A DNA stretch of 64,000 bases from Glossina fuscipes (GCF_014805625.2 NW_023998464.1:6221709-6285708), one strand, 5' to 3'; shown: positions 26,479 to 40,120, numbered from the stretch's first letter. Notes: generated by a model from the sequence alone, not told the origin. Program-made: numbers and translations.

Positions 26479-26870
26479 ATGATGGTGGAAAAGATCCAAA
26501 GGGAGGAAAAGCGGCTCCCATACGAATTGACTGAGAATGCCATTTTGGTAAATTATTGCAGCAAGTTACCCTGGGTATACTGTCACAGCTGGAAGGGAAA
26601 GTTCTGTCACACCCAGCGTACTCACCAGATATGGTGCCTTTTGAATACCATTTGTTCAGTTCGATGCAGCATGGCGCGGCTTGAGCAAAGCTTCGCAAAG
26701 TTGGCGAAGTGCGAAAATGCATCGATGATTGTATCACGGCCAAGCCAATATCGTTCTTTCGACAAAGGGAAAAAGGTGTAGAAAATGATAGAAAATCTTT
26801 TGATTGAAATATATTGTCCCACTTTTCCAAGTGAAAAAATAGTGAAAATAATTGCAAGCATTTATCATTT
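26479..26870 (+). pseudogene. Mariner transposase C-terminal fossil
   Basis: Reading across frames on the plus strand, 26610-26681 gives HPAYSPDMVPFEYHLFSSMQ, the signature of mariner transposases around the third catalytic aspartate (SPD; D codon 26628-26630). It is closed by a TGA at 26682. Upstream, EKRLPYELTENAILV aligns with the segment before the second catalytic aspartate, which is not preserved. Downstream, in a continuing frame, weaker similarity to the C-terminal region runs to about 26800. There are several frame breaks and stops and no visible inverted terminal repeats or TA duplication, so this is an old, inactive fragment. The family call rests on the SPD neighbourhood. Confidence 0.75.
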
Positions 26871-29800
26871 TATAAGAACTGTTGTTTGGGGCGGGAGTTC
26901 AAAAAGTTATCCACAAACAGGAGTCTCTAACGGAAGACTAAAAGGAAGGATACGACCCCAAAAGTTGACATAGTATTTTGAGAATTTTTCTACATTTTAG
27001 AGAGTTTTCGCCCACTTTCCCTGTGTTTTAGGTTTTTTATAATCGAAAATTTATTAACTGTTGTTGAAATAATTAGGATCATCTTGGGATTGTTGCTCAA
27101 CCATTTTGAGCGTTATCCCCTTTTTAAACTTGATAGGAACAAAAAATCAAAGGTTGTTGTGTCCTTGATTACCTTATCATCGCGCATGGTAAGATTGGAG
27201 AGCTAGAAAAACGGATAAATACATACAGGAGTTGACGCATGGAAGAAAACTCGAATGGAGATATGATTAGAATGATTGATTGCAGACATAAGCAAACGGA
27301 GCGACGTGTCGATGGAAGCGTAAGTTAACGTAAATTTCGAAAGGGTGCGTGGATGCCGACCAGGTGAAATCAGAGATGGATGGACTTTTGCACGGATCAA
27401 GAGACAACTGAACGACTTAAATCTTACGCAAACCTTGCAAATAGATTTCTGAACTTTGCAAACCTAACCTGCCGTTATATTTGTATCAGATAACAAACTG
27501 CAAGCTGAAGCTCTTGTTCGCAATCGTTTCAGCCAGCGTCTCTGTGTGACATAGTTTGTTATTCCTTCTAAGAGTGGATCTGGAAAACATATTAAAATAT
27601 TACGTTTACATGCTTCTACCTTCAATACATTCTTATTGCCTTCATTAGCTCTCTTAAGAATTAGCAGTGAATCATTGACCTCTTGGTATTGTTGTGGCGA
27701 TAGCTGTATTGTGCAAGGTCACTTATCGATTACGAAGAGTAACTTTTGCGACTCTGTCGTAATTAGCTACGCTCAGCAACATCAGTGCCAGTAAGATCTA
27801 GTTTGTTATCCGTAAAACATCCACAATTCACAGTTTTCGCCGTAGAAGAGTTGCATAACATTTTTCAAACTAATGACGGCTTTTAACAGTACTTTTTCCC
27901 CCATCACAAGGCAATATGTAGTCATTACGCGCAATTTGGATTCTTTCATTATTTTGAAAATAACAAAAATATCGTCATCATTCGTATCGTCACGTATTTG
28001 TAAACAAATAATCGACATGACAGGAGATTTTGATGTCGTTTGAGAGAAGTCACATTTTGAATACGAAATCTACGCGTATTAATCCGCTACGGCACGATAT
28101 TTGACATATTGAAATTTGAAAGATTAAGTTAATTTCATATATGATTTTATGTGCTTTTTTACCTACCATACTGGATGCAATTTTCATATCAAGTCACGAT
28201 TTAATAGAACGTTTATTATTATTAAATAAGCTCCCCGCGCCAATGAAGGCCTTTCGGATAGCAATTCCACATATTCAAAGCTAAAGAAGAGTATGCTGCG
28301 TTCACTTCGGTGCGATCATATACACTAAGAGTACACGCGTTGTTACGCAGAGCTGACACTGTATAACGCTGCTATTTTCCTCTCATCACAATTAAGGAAA
28401 GAAGGGAAAAGGTTTTGCTGCATCGTGATATAAAAAACTGTTTACAAAAAGGAACAGAATTTTCAGCGACAATAATTTACATATATACTCTCTTCGTATA
28501 CTCAAGATCTTCACGCATTGCTACGTTGAAATTCTTAGCAAGCTGAATAAATTCTTTTATGTAATCATAAGGATTCTTACACTTTTGATATCATAAGATG
28601 ACGGCTGTTCGAAGATATCGAACTTTTACAGTTCCACAAGTAATACGTTAGTGTAGGCATCAAAGGACCTATGCAATATGTAGAGGTCAGATTAGTGAGC
28701 TGATTAAGTTACATTTTCTCATTCATCTGACTTCTCATTATCGCTTTGAATAGCCAAAATTCAAGGAAGAAATTCTAAGCCTACGTTTCACGTGAAAGTG
28801 CAGCAAATCGTGGCCTGCAGATCAAAACCGGTTACCAAAAAAATTTTGTGGTGCGCGTTACGACACTGTAAATCGTATGGTCTGTGAGCCGCTGCTCGCC
28901 ATTTTAAAGCAAATTCCTTTGTTGGTAGAACTACACGCAAACACGAATATGCTAGTGATAGCAAAGATAACCGAAATCATTACGAAAATCACAGATAATT
29001 TTAAAAACTCTTTGCTTTAACAATTTACCAAAGAATATAAATTTCGAATTAGCAAAACTATTTGCAAGATTTATATGAAAATTCAATGAAGTGAATTTAA
29101 CTTCCCGCTTAAATTCTGCTCCTTAATGTACTTGTCCTTGCTCAACAATATTTTTTTATATAGCAAAAAATTCATTTTTTTATTACATCTTATATGTAAG
29201 TTAATTGTGCGTTGCCGCTCGATTTTAGGAAAAACACGATGGTTAAGAAACGTTGAAAAGCTTGCAATGTAGTGCGACTACACAACAGTAATTCTCGTAA
29301 GCAAATGTTCTATAACAACCTAACGACGCGCTTATTACAGAAAAATAGGAAATTTCCATTTTTTTATAACCTTTACTATTCGTAATAAGGGTATATAGAG
29401 CTTTTGTGTCAGAAGTTCATTTTCAAAGCACGTTATTGAAGGCCGTTGAATACCCATGCGAGCTACTTTTAAAAAAAGATCGGCACTGGAAAAAACTTTC
29501 TGTTTAATAAATTTCTCGACGAAAATCTTCGTAGAGTAGTATTTTAGCGCAAAGAAATATTAGAGATTTGTTCAGGGGAAGGTCATTTTTTCAATCTTTT
29601 CTCGCGTGAACGCTTTTAAATAAATAAGCCTTTGGATGACGACAAGATGTTATTTTTTGTGTTTTACGGCAAAAAAAAAAAAAAAAACGCAGCTGTTGTT
29701 TTAAGCGAAATGGCGTAGAGTAATTAACAGTCTGCTTTGTCCGACTGCAATATTCTAACTTATTTTATAGATCTACCTTAAATGATGAGCATCTAGCTTT

Positions 29801-30260
29801 CAATCCAAGACAAAAATAATTTCATTTGTTATGTTTGATTTAATATTTTGTTTATTTCTCCTTAGCTAACTTCCTTCTTTGTTAATATTTTTTCCTAAAT
29901 ATCGATTTGTCCATCGTCTGCAGTTAGTTGATTGAAATGTAATGCCTTTTAAATGTCATTAACAATGTTAGCAATAAGTTTTTCTGGCCAATCAAGTAGA
30001 AAATAGAAAATAAGCAGAATATTGTTTGTTGTCGTACTCCGGTCGCAGCGAAAGCAATGAAAAAAAAAAAAAAAAAATTAAATAAACAAACAAATTTAAT
30101 AATAGCAATAAAATAGAAGAAACAGAGAAGAACAAGTCGATATTAGAAAATGCGTGCATGTGGAAGTTTATTGGTTTTAGGGCTTAAGTTTGTTTTGTAG
30201 AGAAACCTTAAAAATTATTCCAATACGTTAGGTTAAAATAAATTTTGTCTGGTCTGCTGT
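26871..30260. other. No supported gene upstream of Arr1
   Basis: AT-rich upstream region. It contains A homopolymers at about 29673-29688 and 30060-30077. Cis-regulatory elements of Arr1 may lie here, but none beyond the proximal element at 30269 can be supported. Confidence 0.5.
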
Positions 30261-30268
30261 CGTTTTGT

Positions 30269-30335
30269 TAATTAAATAAAATTTCAAACAAACAGGTATA
30301 TAATGCGCTTGTTTATCGCGTTAGCATTCACAGTC
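30269..30335 (+). promoter_or_regulatory. Arr1: Arr1 proximal promoter: RCSI-like element, TATA, Inr-like
   Basis: TAATTAAAT at 30269-30277 matches nine of ten positions of the photoreceptor conserved sequence (RCSI/P3, TAATYNRATT) found just upstream of the TATA box in fly rhodopsin and other photoreceptor promoters. TATATAA follows at 30297-30303, and an initiator-like TTCACAGTC lies at 30327-30335, about 33-35 bp from the TATA. This would give a 5' UTR of about 190 nt before the ATG. That fly photoreceptor genes use such sites is established knowledge; that this one works is inference. Confidence 0.5.
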
Positions 30336-30521
30336 ACTTTTGCGACGGCCGTGGAATCAAAAGACTATAAGCAAAAAACACACGAAAATTAAAATTTGTA
30401 TTTATTATTAACGTAATAGGTTAAAATAGTTTTGTGAGCTTTAATTTTCTTTTAAAGGAAAAATTCATTTCAGTTTAGTGATTTTAATCGCTGATACGTA
30501 AAAGAATAGAAAGCAATCAAA

Positions 30522-31599
30522 ATGGTGGTCAATTTTAAAGTTTTTAAAAAGGTGGCCCCAAACAACATGGTCACCCTGTACATGAACAGGCGTGAGTTTG
30601 TGGATTCAATAACCCAAGTAGAACCGATTGGTAGGTTTTGCAAAGGATTATATATATGCATATATATATATATATATAAGCGAAAAGCGAAAAGTAGCGA
30701 AAGATTTAATTGCATTTCTCTGTTAATTTTACAGATGGTATTGTGGTCTTGGACGATGAGTATGTGCGTCAAAATCGTAAAGTCTTCGTGCAGCTAATCT
30801 GCAATTTCCGTTATGGTCGCGAAGATGACGAGGCTATGGGATTACGCTTCCAAAAAGAACTTATATTGGTTTCAAATCAAGTCTACCCAGAGCAAAAGGT
30901 TGAAATGCAATTAACTAAAATGCAAGAGCGTTTGCTCAAGAAATTAGGTTCAAACGCTTTTCCATTCGTTATGGAAATGCCACCATCTTCACCGGCTTCG
31001 GTGGTTTTACAGCAAAGGGCTCAGGATGAATCGCAACCATGCGGCGTTCAGTATTTTGTTAAGGTATTCGCTGGTGAAAGCGATTGCGATCGTTCTCATC
31101 GCCGCAGCACTATTACTCTGGGCATTCGTAAAATTCAATATGCCCCTACCAAGCAAGGTGTTCAACCTTGCACTTTGGTACGCAAAGATTTCCTACTATC
31201 CCCTGGGGAATTGGAATTGGAAGTTACTTTGGATAAACAACTCTATTATCACGGAGAAAAGATTGCTATTAATATTTGCGTGCGAAATAATTCTAATAAA
31301 ATAGTAAAAAAAGTCAAGGCCATGGTACAGCAGGGCATTGATATTGTGCTCTTCCAAAACGGACAATTCCGTAATACAATCGCTCATTCAGAGAGCAGCG
31401 AGGGCTGCCCTTTGAATCCTGGTTCCAGCTTGCAAAAGGTTATGTATTTGGTACCGAATTTGGCGGCCAATTGTGATCGTGCTGGTGTTGCTGTAGAGGG
31501 TGATATTAAACACAAAGAAACATCTTTGGCTTCGACAACGCTGTAAGTGCATCGTTCTGAAATACGTTTTCATTCAAAGCAACATTTGGAATAAGCATT

Positions 31600-31648
<49 letters not shown>

Positions 31649-31966
31649 GTATCTACGTATCTATCTTTCTATCTATCTCTATCTCTATCTCTATCTATCT
31701 CATGCAGAATTGCTGGCCAGGATACTCGTGATGCATTTGGAATTATTGTTTCCTATGCTGTTAAAGTTAAATTATTTTTAGGCGCTTTGGGCGGTGAATT
31801 ATGCGCTGAATTGCCCTTCATTTTAATGCATCCCAAGGTATGTAATTATTAACACACTTGCACATTTTAATGTTAATTATAATCTGCATTTAAATTATTA
31901 TAAACTCTTTTGTCAATAATTCAGCCCAGCCGCAAGGCTCAACCGGAAATTGAAGTGGAAAATTAA
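30522..31966 (+). CDS. Arr1: Visual arrestin 1 (phosrestin-2), four exons
   Basis: Coding exons are 30522-30630, 30735-31542, 31708-31837 and 31925-31966, joined at GT-AG introns of 104, 165 and 87 bp. They give 362 residues, almost the length of Drosophila Arr1 (364). The start ATG sits in CAAAATGG. The N-terminal arrestin domain covers about residues 1-170, including the finger-loop region [19 protein letters not shown] (61-79). The C domain follows, with [16 protein letters not shown], and then the conserved [20 protein letters not shown]. The protein ends soon after, without the longer tail of Arr2, which marks it as Arr1. Arrestins bind activated, phosphorylated rhodopsin, uncouple it from Gq and, for Arr1, promote its endocytosis in photoreceptors. 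Fly Arr1 is also used in olfactory neurons. All exons are intact, so the gene is expected to work. Confidence 0.97.
30649..30678. repeat. (AT)n tract in Arr1 intron 1
   Basis: An AT dinucleotide tract with one GC interruption fills about a third of the 104-bp first intron. Confidence 0.85.
31604..31700. repeat. (CT)n plus (CTAT)n tract in Arr1 intron 2
   Basis: About 21 CT units (31604-31646) are followed by mixed TCTA/CTAT units up to 31700, ending just 7 bp before the exon 3 acceptor (exon starts 31708). The whole acts as an extremely long pyrimidine-rich tract. Its complement is (GA)n, a binding motif class for GAGA factor. Confidence 0.9.
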
Positions 31967-32204
31967 ATTTTAATTTACTACGACAAGGGAATGAATTGTG
32001 TTGATGGACTTGAATAATTTTAATAAGTTTCTGTAGACTCATGATATGTTGTGTTAACTATAAAGCGCTGTAATCGCTTACATGTCTCTCTCTATTATTG
32101 TTATTAATGTATATTCAAGTGTTGTGATTTCTCTCAAAAAACAAAAAAACAAAAAAAAACAAAAAAAAGAAACAAAAACAAAAACAAAATATATAATCAA
32201 AGTA

Positions 32205-32210
32205 AATAAA
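32205..32210 (+). terminator. Arr1: Arr1 polyadenylation signal
   Basis: AATAAA lies 239 bp after the stop codon, following an A/C-rich 3' UTR tract (32128-32190). It is the first canonical signal downstream of the stop and is the likely cleavage signal. Confidence 0.6.
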
Positions 32211-32214
32211 GAGT

Positions 32215-35200
32215 ATATAATGCTTATGTTACAAATGTGAGAAAAGCAAAAGTTGGAAAAATTGTCTTCAATTAGCCTTGAAGTGGAGAGGGTTTCAAAG
32301 GATGGATAACAGCAAAATAAGTTTTTTTAAATGTAAATTATATTATTTGACAGATGTTGTCCGTTTCAGCAAAGCCTTGGCCTCAAACTTATTCGTTACT
32401 CTTTAGTATAGTTTTTTATTAAAATTTCCCACAATCCTCAAAATTTAGGTTGCCGCCCTATGAAAGCCTTGGGTCAAGGTATGTTGCTAATTATGTATAG
32501 TGATGAATACATGTGTATAGGAGTTTTTACTCAAGTTTCTTGAAATAGTTTAATATAGTTTACAAATTTTGAACTTATAGGCCAAAGGTTGAAGGTGCAG
32601 AGGATGAGCTTGTGTCAGCACAAAGCTAAAAGCAACGGCTCTTGTAAAGAAGTTTAGCTCTCTTCCATGCGCTTATTGTTGTCATATTTGATAGCCAAGT
32701 TGCCACTCTACTTACATTCTTAACCAATTCTGACAGACTATGAGAAGACTGCTATATACCCCGCAGTCCACGTTGCATACGACCTTTTTTTTTAATGCAT
32801 ATACATGTTATAGGTTCATCCAGTTGTCATTATTATTATTGTTGCTTTTATTATCGTGTCGTGCACTGAAGGATGGTAGTATATTCATCTCAGAAGAAGA
32901 GAGAAGGAGTTTCCGTAAAATGAATATATTGTCAATCAACATTAAATTCGGAATCACTTCAAGCATGTCCGTTTGTCCATCTATCTATCTGCTTATATAA
33001 TATCTGCGGTAAACACTCTCTCGATCGCTATCGACCTCATATCTCGCAGAAATATTTGAAAATACCCTGGGACCACTTCTGTTTCCCAAAATAACGAAAT
33101 TCGAGGCTTTTCCTGTGACTTATAAATCGCAGCAGACTAAACGATTGACATTTGCATACATATTGCATTGGACGATTCTATAATACTTTCACAGAAATGG
33201 AAAAAATCCGTCACGTGAATTATACTTATCCGGCTTTAAATACATAGGAATAACTTATAACTACGTGTAGAACCATAACAAGTCCTGTGACTTTGGTCCT
33301 TACACGTTAAAGGTTTTAGTAGTGGTAGGTATGCTAGATTGGGGACCACACGAATACAATTTTCTTACTTGATTTTTGTTATTGTTTTATTTTCAATAAG
33401 GTTTTCCCTTTGTAAAACGACTCACTGTTAGGTCGAACATTTAAAAGTTTCGTGTACTATTCCCTGTGGAACTAGAATTACATTATTGATATTAAATGAT
33501 TAGGTGACTGCAGCCATTTAGAGTCCTTTTCAAAACGAAAGCGAAAACACTATCCGACTGCCAAAGGCTGACAGCGTCGATGCCCCGCTGTAAAATAATT
33601 ACCTACGATGAGGACTTAAGGACTTTAAGATGGATGCTGCAAGAATTAGATGGAATCGACAACATAATTCGCTTGATTTTGGTAAAGCTACGCTTGGCTT
33701 ATTTGTTACGCCTTAAAAGCGGATCAAGAAAATACTCGTCCTCAACTGTCTTCAAGGCTGCCAAACAAGTTTGTAGGTTTCAAAATCTCCTTGCTTTGCT
33801 GCTTCATCTTCCTGTGCTAGACTATGACAATATTAAACAAAATCGAGGAAGTGAGAGAAAATTATGTATGCTAGCCTCGGGTGAACATGTTTCTTGGTGT
33901 TCTTTTTTTTGTTTGTTTATTATTCTATAATCAGCAACTCGAGGTATGTTTGCTACACGTCTAGACATCACACCGATCAGCGATTACAGCAGTTGCACTG
34001 CTCACTGTAGGCAGGTTTTGACAAAGGAGTTTCATACGGAAAAAAGAAAACATTGATAAAAAATTAATTAGTTTTCTCGTTGGTTTTAAGATCTCTGTTA
34101 TTTTTCTTAAATTTTTACCCAAGTGTTTCGTACCACTTTAATGACGTGTTCATTCAATGACTTTCAAATAATCTTCCATATTGTTAAAACCCTAATATCA
34201 TTTCAACAATTCTAAATATCCAACCTTCATATGAAACTAATATTCTTTGTTTACCTTAACCAAGAGTCCCAATGCGTATCAAATGTTCCAACCTTACATA
34301 AATGTAATATATGTATAGTGAAAAACTTTGCAATGCTCTCGATATTAACAGCGGTAATTGTTTATAGTTGACTCCAAGGACCAGCAGCGCAAAATCTCAT
34401 CCGCTTACCTACTTATGTACGTACACATCAGCACACATTTCATTTGTTATATCAACAGACTTTTATATACACATTTAAACAAGCGTACATCATCACCGAG
34501 AGCCAGTAAATTAGTCACTTATAGCGATAATAATATTGTCGGAGAGGGCAAAGACGCGGGGATGAGGGGCTAGAAATGTTGAATAAAAAAACTATAAAGT
34601 TGTCTGTTTATATAACAGTAAGCGTTTGTAGTTAGTTGTAATAAATTGTAGCATATTATTTGTATATTTACGTAGTAGAGTGATTATGTATAAAACATAT
34701 TCACATTGTATATATACATATATACAAGCGCGTAATTATAATAAAGTTAAAACTTATGCTAAAAAAATGGACAATAAACGGTCAGTAAAATAAAATAACT
34801 TTTATCAATGATTTTTTTTTTTTTTTTTTAAAGTTTAAATGTCGAATGTGGGCCAAATATACCGGAATGGAAACGGAGCATAAGCAACGAGATCAAAGGA
34901 AGAAAAAGGGCCAACAAATCGAAAGAGAAGGAGAAGGTAACATTCATTATTACAATGCATTCATTATTAGTTATATATTATATAAAAGAGAACGGACTGT
35001 TTGAGGATAGCGATGAAAATATATAAAATTATTTTTATGCTCTTAACGAATACTCAAACAAGCAGCTGTACGTAAAGGCGAGAAGAAAACAATATCAACC
35101 GGAATACATTTATTCAATTTTATTTTACAAACTCTATTTCGCCGGATTTTAAACCTTTGTTGGTCAGAAGAGATAATGGATACGTTACACATACATAGAA

Positions 35201-38200
35201 ATATTCCTACAATTATTCGCAACGTTTTCCATTTAAAATCTGCTATTTCCCAATGTGTTTTGAAATAAATTTTTACAATTGTATACATGTATTATATGCA
35301 TGCACAATCAAATCTATATACATGTTTGTACTTAAGTTTTACTTTTGAAAAACTTTGTGCACAGCTTCTATTTCTTCATCTATTGTTATCCATAAAATGT
35401 ATCCTCGAAAAATTTTACCATCACTACACGCCACAATGCAATTTCTCTGTAACTGTAAAAGTAGTAACCAAACCAAACCGGCCAACCAATTCAGAGCTTA
35501 CATTGTTGTTAAGTATACAACAACAAAAAAATCAAAAAAACAATGAGAAAACGAAAAATGTTGCTCCAGTTTTTGCTATTGTTCGTCGAGTTTTGTGGCT
35601 TTTATGGTTTTTTTTTTTTTATTTTTTTATTTATTTATTTTTTTTTTTGTTCTACTGTAGGTTCCTTACGCATGCAAGTATGCTCGTTTGCTTCTCCTCT
35701 CGCTATCATTCTTTGCTGCTGCACTCGGTGGAATGTAAATCGCACGTTTTATAATAATTCATAAAGAGAAAAATTGAGCTGTGTTGACGAGAGGTTTTGT
35801 CTTCTCGTGTTGTGACTTTTCCAAAGCAATTCCTGCGATGAAAACTAAATGAAATATTTGTTTTTCGTTTTATTTCTTTTGTAATTAAATGCATTCTCTT
35901 CAAAAGAAAACTCATTTCTATCCGAATTTGTATTAAAATTAAATAATAACAAGAATAACAGCCGAAATTTTATTAAAAGATAAAATATTTTTATTGTAAG
36001 TTTTATTTGGAGGAAACGTTTTATGTATTGGTATCATTTATGCATTTAAGAGGTCGCAACCATCAAAATCATTTTATTTCATTTCATCGCAAGAAAATGT
36101 AGATCAAATATCCTTTCATGAAAATTTCCGCATCTTGTGATTTGAAGACATTAAGTTTCTCAACTCATTTGCAATGTTCTGAAAGCCGCTTCTAAGGTCC
36201 TATAATTGAGGTCACTTAGTTGGAATATACGTAAACTTCTCTTATGAAATTGCTAACAATTTCCTCACAAGTCCCATGGTGACTTGATTTTACCCGACGA
36301 TTTTAGTTGATCTTATTTAATTAAGTTATTTGGATGAGAAATAAAAAAGACATATGGAAAATAAGCGACAGGTGCAATACAAATAGAAGGAATCGGAATA
36401 AGGAAGAATGGTAAATAAGGAGAATGCTTGATCAGAAAAATAAAATGTAAGAAAATAAGGAAACTAGAGCAACGGGAATCCTTTCTTCAACGCATAGGAT
36501 TCCAAGGATCAAATTCACAATAAACTTTAAAACATCGAAAATAAATCGAAAACTTTTTTTATTACATTCTCGTCGAATATCTACTACCAGCAGGAGATAG
36601 ATGGAAACGTTGCTTTGCCATCAGTATTTCTTGTGTATGAAAATCAACCGCCCCATGTTTTTTCACACAAGTTTATGTACTTTAAGTGCGTGCTGGTTTG
36701 CTGGCATCCGGGCAAACGTTTACGTATAATTTTTACATGAGGTAGTTTTTTTTTGTAAATATTTAAGATTGCTTTGAATGAAAATATTTTTTACTTCAGA
36801 GCCGCCAATAATTTTTACATTTAAAAAGAAAAGCGCGCAGCAAGAAAAGGATTGTCCTCCTCCTATATTCAATTATAACACAAAGGTCAGAGTTGTCGAA
36901 AATAATTACTCTTCACTCAAAGCTTAAGCAAGAGAGAAAAAGAAATATTTATTCCAACTGATCAGGCAGGAAATTTAAGCGTTAAATTTGATCAATTATG
37001 TGTTTGTTTTTTACGCTTTCTAACTAATCCAGGAAAACACCTTTGAATAATGAATAACTTCCAAAACGTTTCATATAATGTAAAGTGGGGTATAAATCAT
37101 GACTCATTGGCGATGTTTTGAATTCCCAAAACTGCTCGTTCTTCACATAGCATCACAAAAAGCAGACGACCTTGAAAAAGTTATATAAAAATGTTACTTT
37201 AAATATCGTGTTTTAATTACATGTTGCTACCACTTCAAAAAAAAGCATGTGCACCTTATATCGCACGTGAATACTTGGGCAGTTAAAGCGTAATGGCACT
37301 TGGGATTTCAAAAGAGAAAAAAGAAACAAGAAAACTGTATTCGGTCGTTTTCAGAATAAAAGTGGAAATTTGTATGGTGTATGTGTTGAGTTCACTGTTT
37401 CTGTTATAAAGCCATGTGGGCGTGTTGTAGGCGTGTTCTTTAAAAAGTTTGGATCATTTTCAAATTCATTTGCAAGTCTGCAAGCGATATCTCCAGTTTA
37501 GCCAATGGAAGAATGCTTAACGTACTTACGCAGACGCACAGTCGGACAGTTGAATGGACGGACAGGAGCATAAGGAGCATTACGAATTTGAAAATGGCAA
37601 AGAATTTACGAAAGTTTCCAAAAAAATTTTTCGATTTTTTAGAGGTGCTACAGCATCGTCTGCAGAATATAAGTTCAAGTTTCTCTAAATACATCTATGA
37701 GTAATGAGCAAATACAGGGTTTTTCATCACTTTACCTACGTGTTGACGCCTACAATACTTAAAAGTAAGCGCCAAAAATTTTATCAAATTCAGAGTTAAT
37801 TTAATAATGTCCATACGTCCTTCTGTCCACTGGCTGACAAATATTTCTTTGACGAAGAAAATGAAGATTTCGGCTTCAAGTGAAAATATTGTGTTTGTTC
37901 AAATTGTTTTAACACTTACGCTTACTGTACAACGTAAGCTGCGAACGCCATTGCTTAGTAGTTTTTTGGCTTATTATTCATAAAATTCTATAGTAAATGA
38001 TCTTATCATGTCTACATACTAATGGATATATTCAGCCAAGCCCTCCAATATTACAGAGTCTCGATTCTCGCCTTTCTTTTTGTTTTTTTTTTTTTTTTTT
38101 TTTTTCTGATAGGTATAAAGGTTCGGCCATAGTTCAATCTAATATTCATACCTATTTTGGTATTGGGGTATTTCTATTGCCATGTAATGATATAATTGCA

Positions 38201-40120
38201 ATCATGGCGATTCTTTTTCTCTACATTCTTTTCCTCTAGTTATGGCCCATTTTAATATCAATTATGATGACGGTTTGTAATTTGCTCTAATCTGTCCACT
38301 CACTGTCCATTCTGTCGGGATCACACAGTTTCTTTCCTTTGTTTTTATTGGTCTATGTTACCAATGTAGAAGAGTTAGACTAGCTATCAACAGGAGGGGT
38401 TTTTTCTCTTCTTCGCTAAAAGTGTTTTATGTAGTTACCTACCTACCAGCAGACGTGCATTAAGTTCATCAAGTAACTTTCATATATGTATAATCATTTC
38501 TACATGTGCTTATTTTTTAAAGTAAACCCAAACCCAAAAGCGCAGTAATGAGCAGCAGATCGCCAACAAGATGGTTAACTCTACTTCTATATTATCCAAA
38601 TGTTAAGAGTACAAATTCTTTGTGCGTAGTCAAGATTGAAAATGGTACAATTTACGATGATAGGAATAACTAATAATTCATCATCGATTCGTCCATTTTG
38701 TAACTAATATTTACGGCAAGAAATATGTCTTCACCCATTGTCCGAAATGTTACAAAAGGAAACTGATTCCAGAGATGATATTTCGCAAAACCGCTCTCTT
38801 GGACAATTGCTTGATGGATGCAAATCGAATGCGGTTGCTGCAATATTTCCTAGAACGCTAAGAAAGGTACGATCGTATAGTTTGAATACTTAAACGACTC
38901 CATCCCTTCAGAAACAGTAACTAGTGGTGGAGTTTTAGAAGGACAAGTTAGTTAAGTTAACAGTCCAAGACTGTTGAAGATGGAATAAAGCCATTTATTC
39001 ATTCACCTAAAACATTGCACGTTTTTCGTACGTTGAACGACAAATTTCACTGAAATTTCTCACAACAAATCAGTATCTTCCTGCTTACAGAAAAAATTTA
39101 TGCGATATTTTTGTCTATTATTTCGAGTATATGACGTACTCCAAGTGTTATGTACATCAAATATATTTATATGTATGAGCAAGTTATATAGGTAACAGTT
39201 GTTTATATATGTAAGAGCTTTTGTATGCTAAATAACCCAGACTATTATGTACACATACTTTCTTTGTGCGTATTACTTAAAACTCTCCACTGTAGTATTA
39301 GAAAACCATCCACGATATCTCAACTGAGCGTAATATAAATCCGCAGTTTGCTTTTCAGTAGGTCGCACATGTATTCTGATTCTGTATAACGCAAGATGAG
39401 GAGAATGCATTAATGCCGTCGTTCCATTGCTATGCATGGAAGAATTTACAAAGTGGGCATATTTACCCTTAACGGAGGTGAGATTATGACTTGGTTTACT
39501 CTATCTCTTGTTTTTGTATTTACCCGCTTGGCTATTAATGAGACTCGCAAAGTGTGTATACACGGTCCTAAACAAATGTCCTAAGCTCAAAGCTGAAGCT
39601 TAATTAGTATGGTTTCGCTTCATTCGCAGAAAGCAAATTTGAATATGATCTGAGACCATACAAATAATAAAAATAATTAAAAGAAAAAGAAATTTTTAAT
39701 TGTATTATCTTATAAAATTAGAGAACAAATATATATATATTATTTTAACTTTTCCCAAATCTATAAACATTCATCGTTTTATTCTACTAACAAATTTTAT
39801 CTGTAAATTTATTTACACAGCTGACCGTTGACAGGCAGAGCGCGTAATAAAATACCAACAGAGAAATGAAAAGTTTCGCTTTAGTTCTTGTGCGTTTACA
39901 AGTTTATGGGTGTAACTGTTGTAAAAATTCTCCTTTATACGCGATACATTGTACATCAAAGTCTTCAACTTTGCAATCAAATAATTAGAAAACACCTGAG
40001 GAGTTTTTAAACTTAATCATACTTATCAGTAATAAATACGTAAGCTACAGTTAATTGAATGTTTGATAACAACTTGAAAACGGTTGATAAAATTTCTTCG
40101 CATTTAAAGCAACGATGTTT
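32215..40120. other. Spacer between Arr1 and CD36 gene
   Basis: No gene could be supported. Homopolymers: T18 at 34812-34829, T-rich tract 35608-35651, T23 at 38083-38105. A possible exon-like piece at 34834-34936 is described as a finding. A GACGGACAG-type block near 37557 and a GGTATGCTAGATTGGGG block near 33328 look like scraps of the old dispersed repeat. Other frames, including the 116-codon one at 33580, are not recognisable. Confidence 0.45.
38083..38105. repeat. Poly-T tract (23 T)
   Basis: An uninterrupted T homopolymer, seen directly. Confidence 0.9.

Noticed and set aside
33580..33930. A 116-codon frame as a gene
   Set aside because: No recognisable domain, no convincing splice or promoter signals, and the length is possible by chance in 64 kb.
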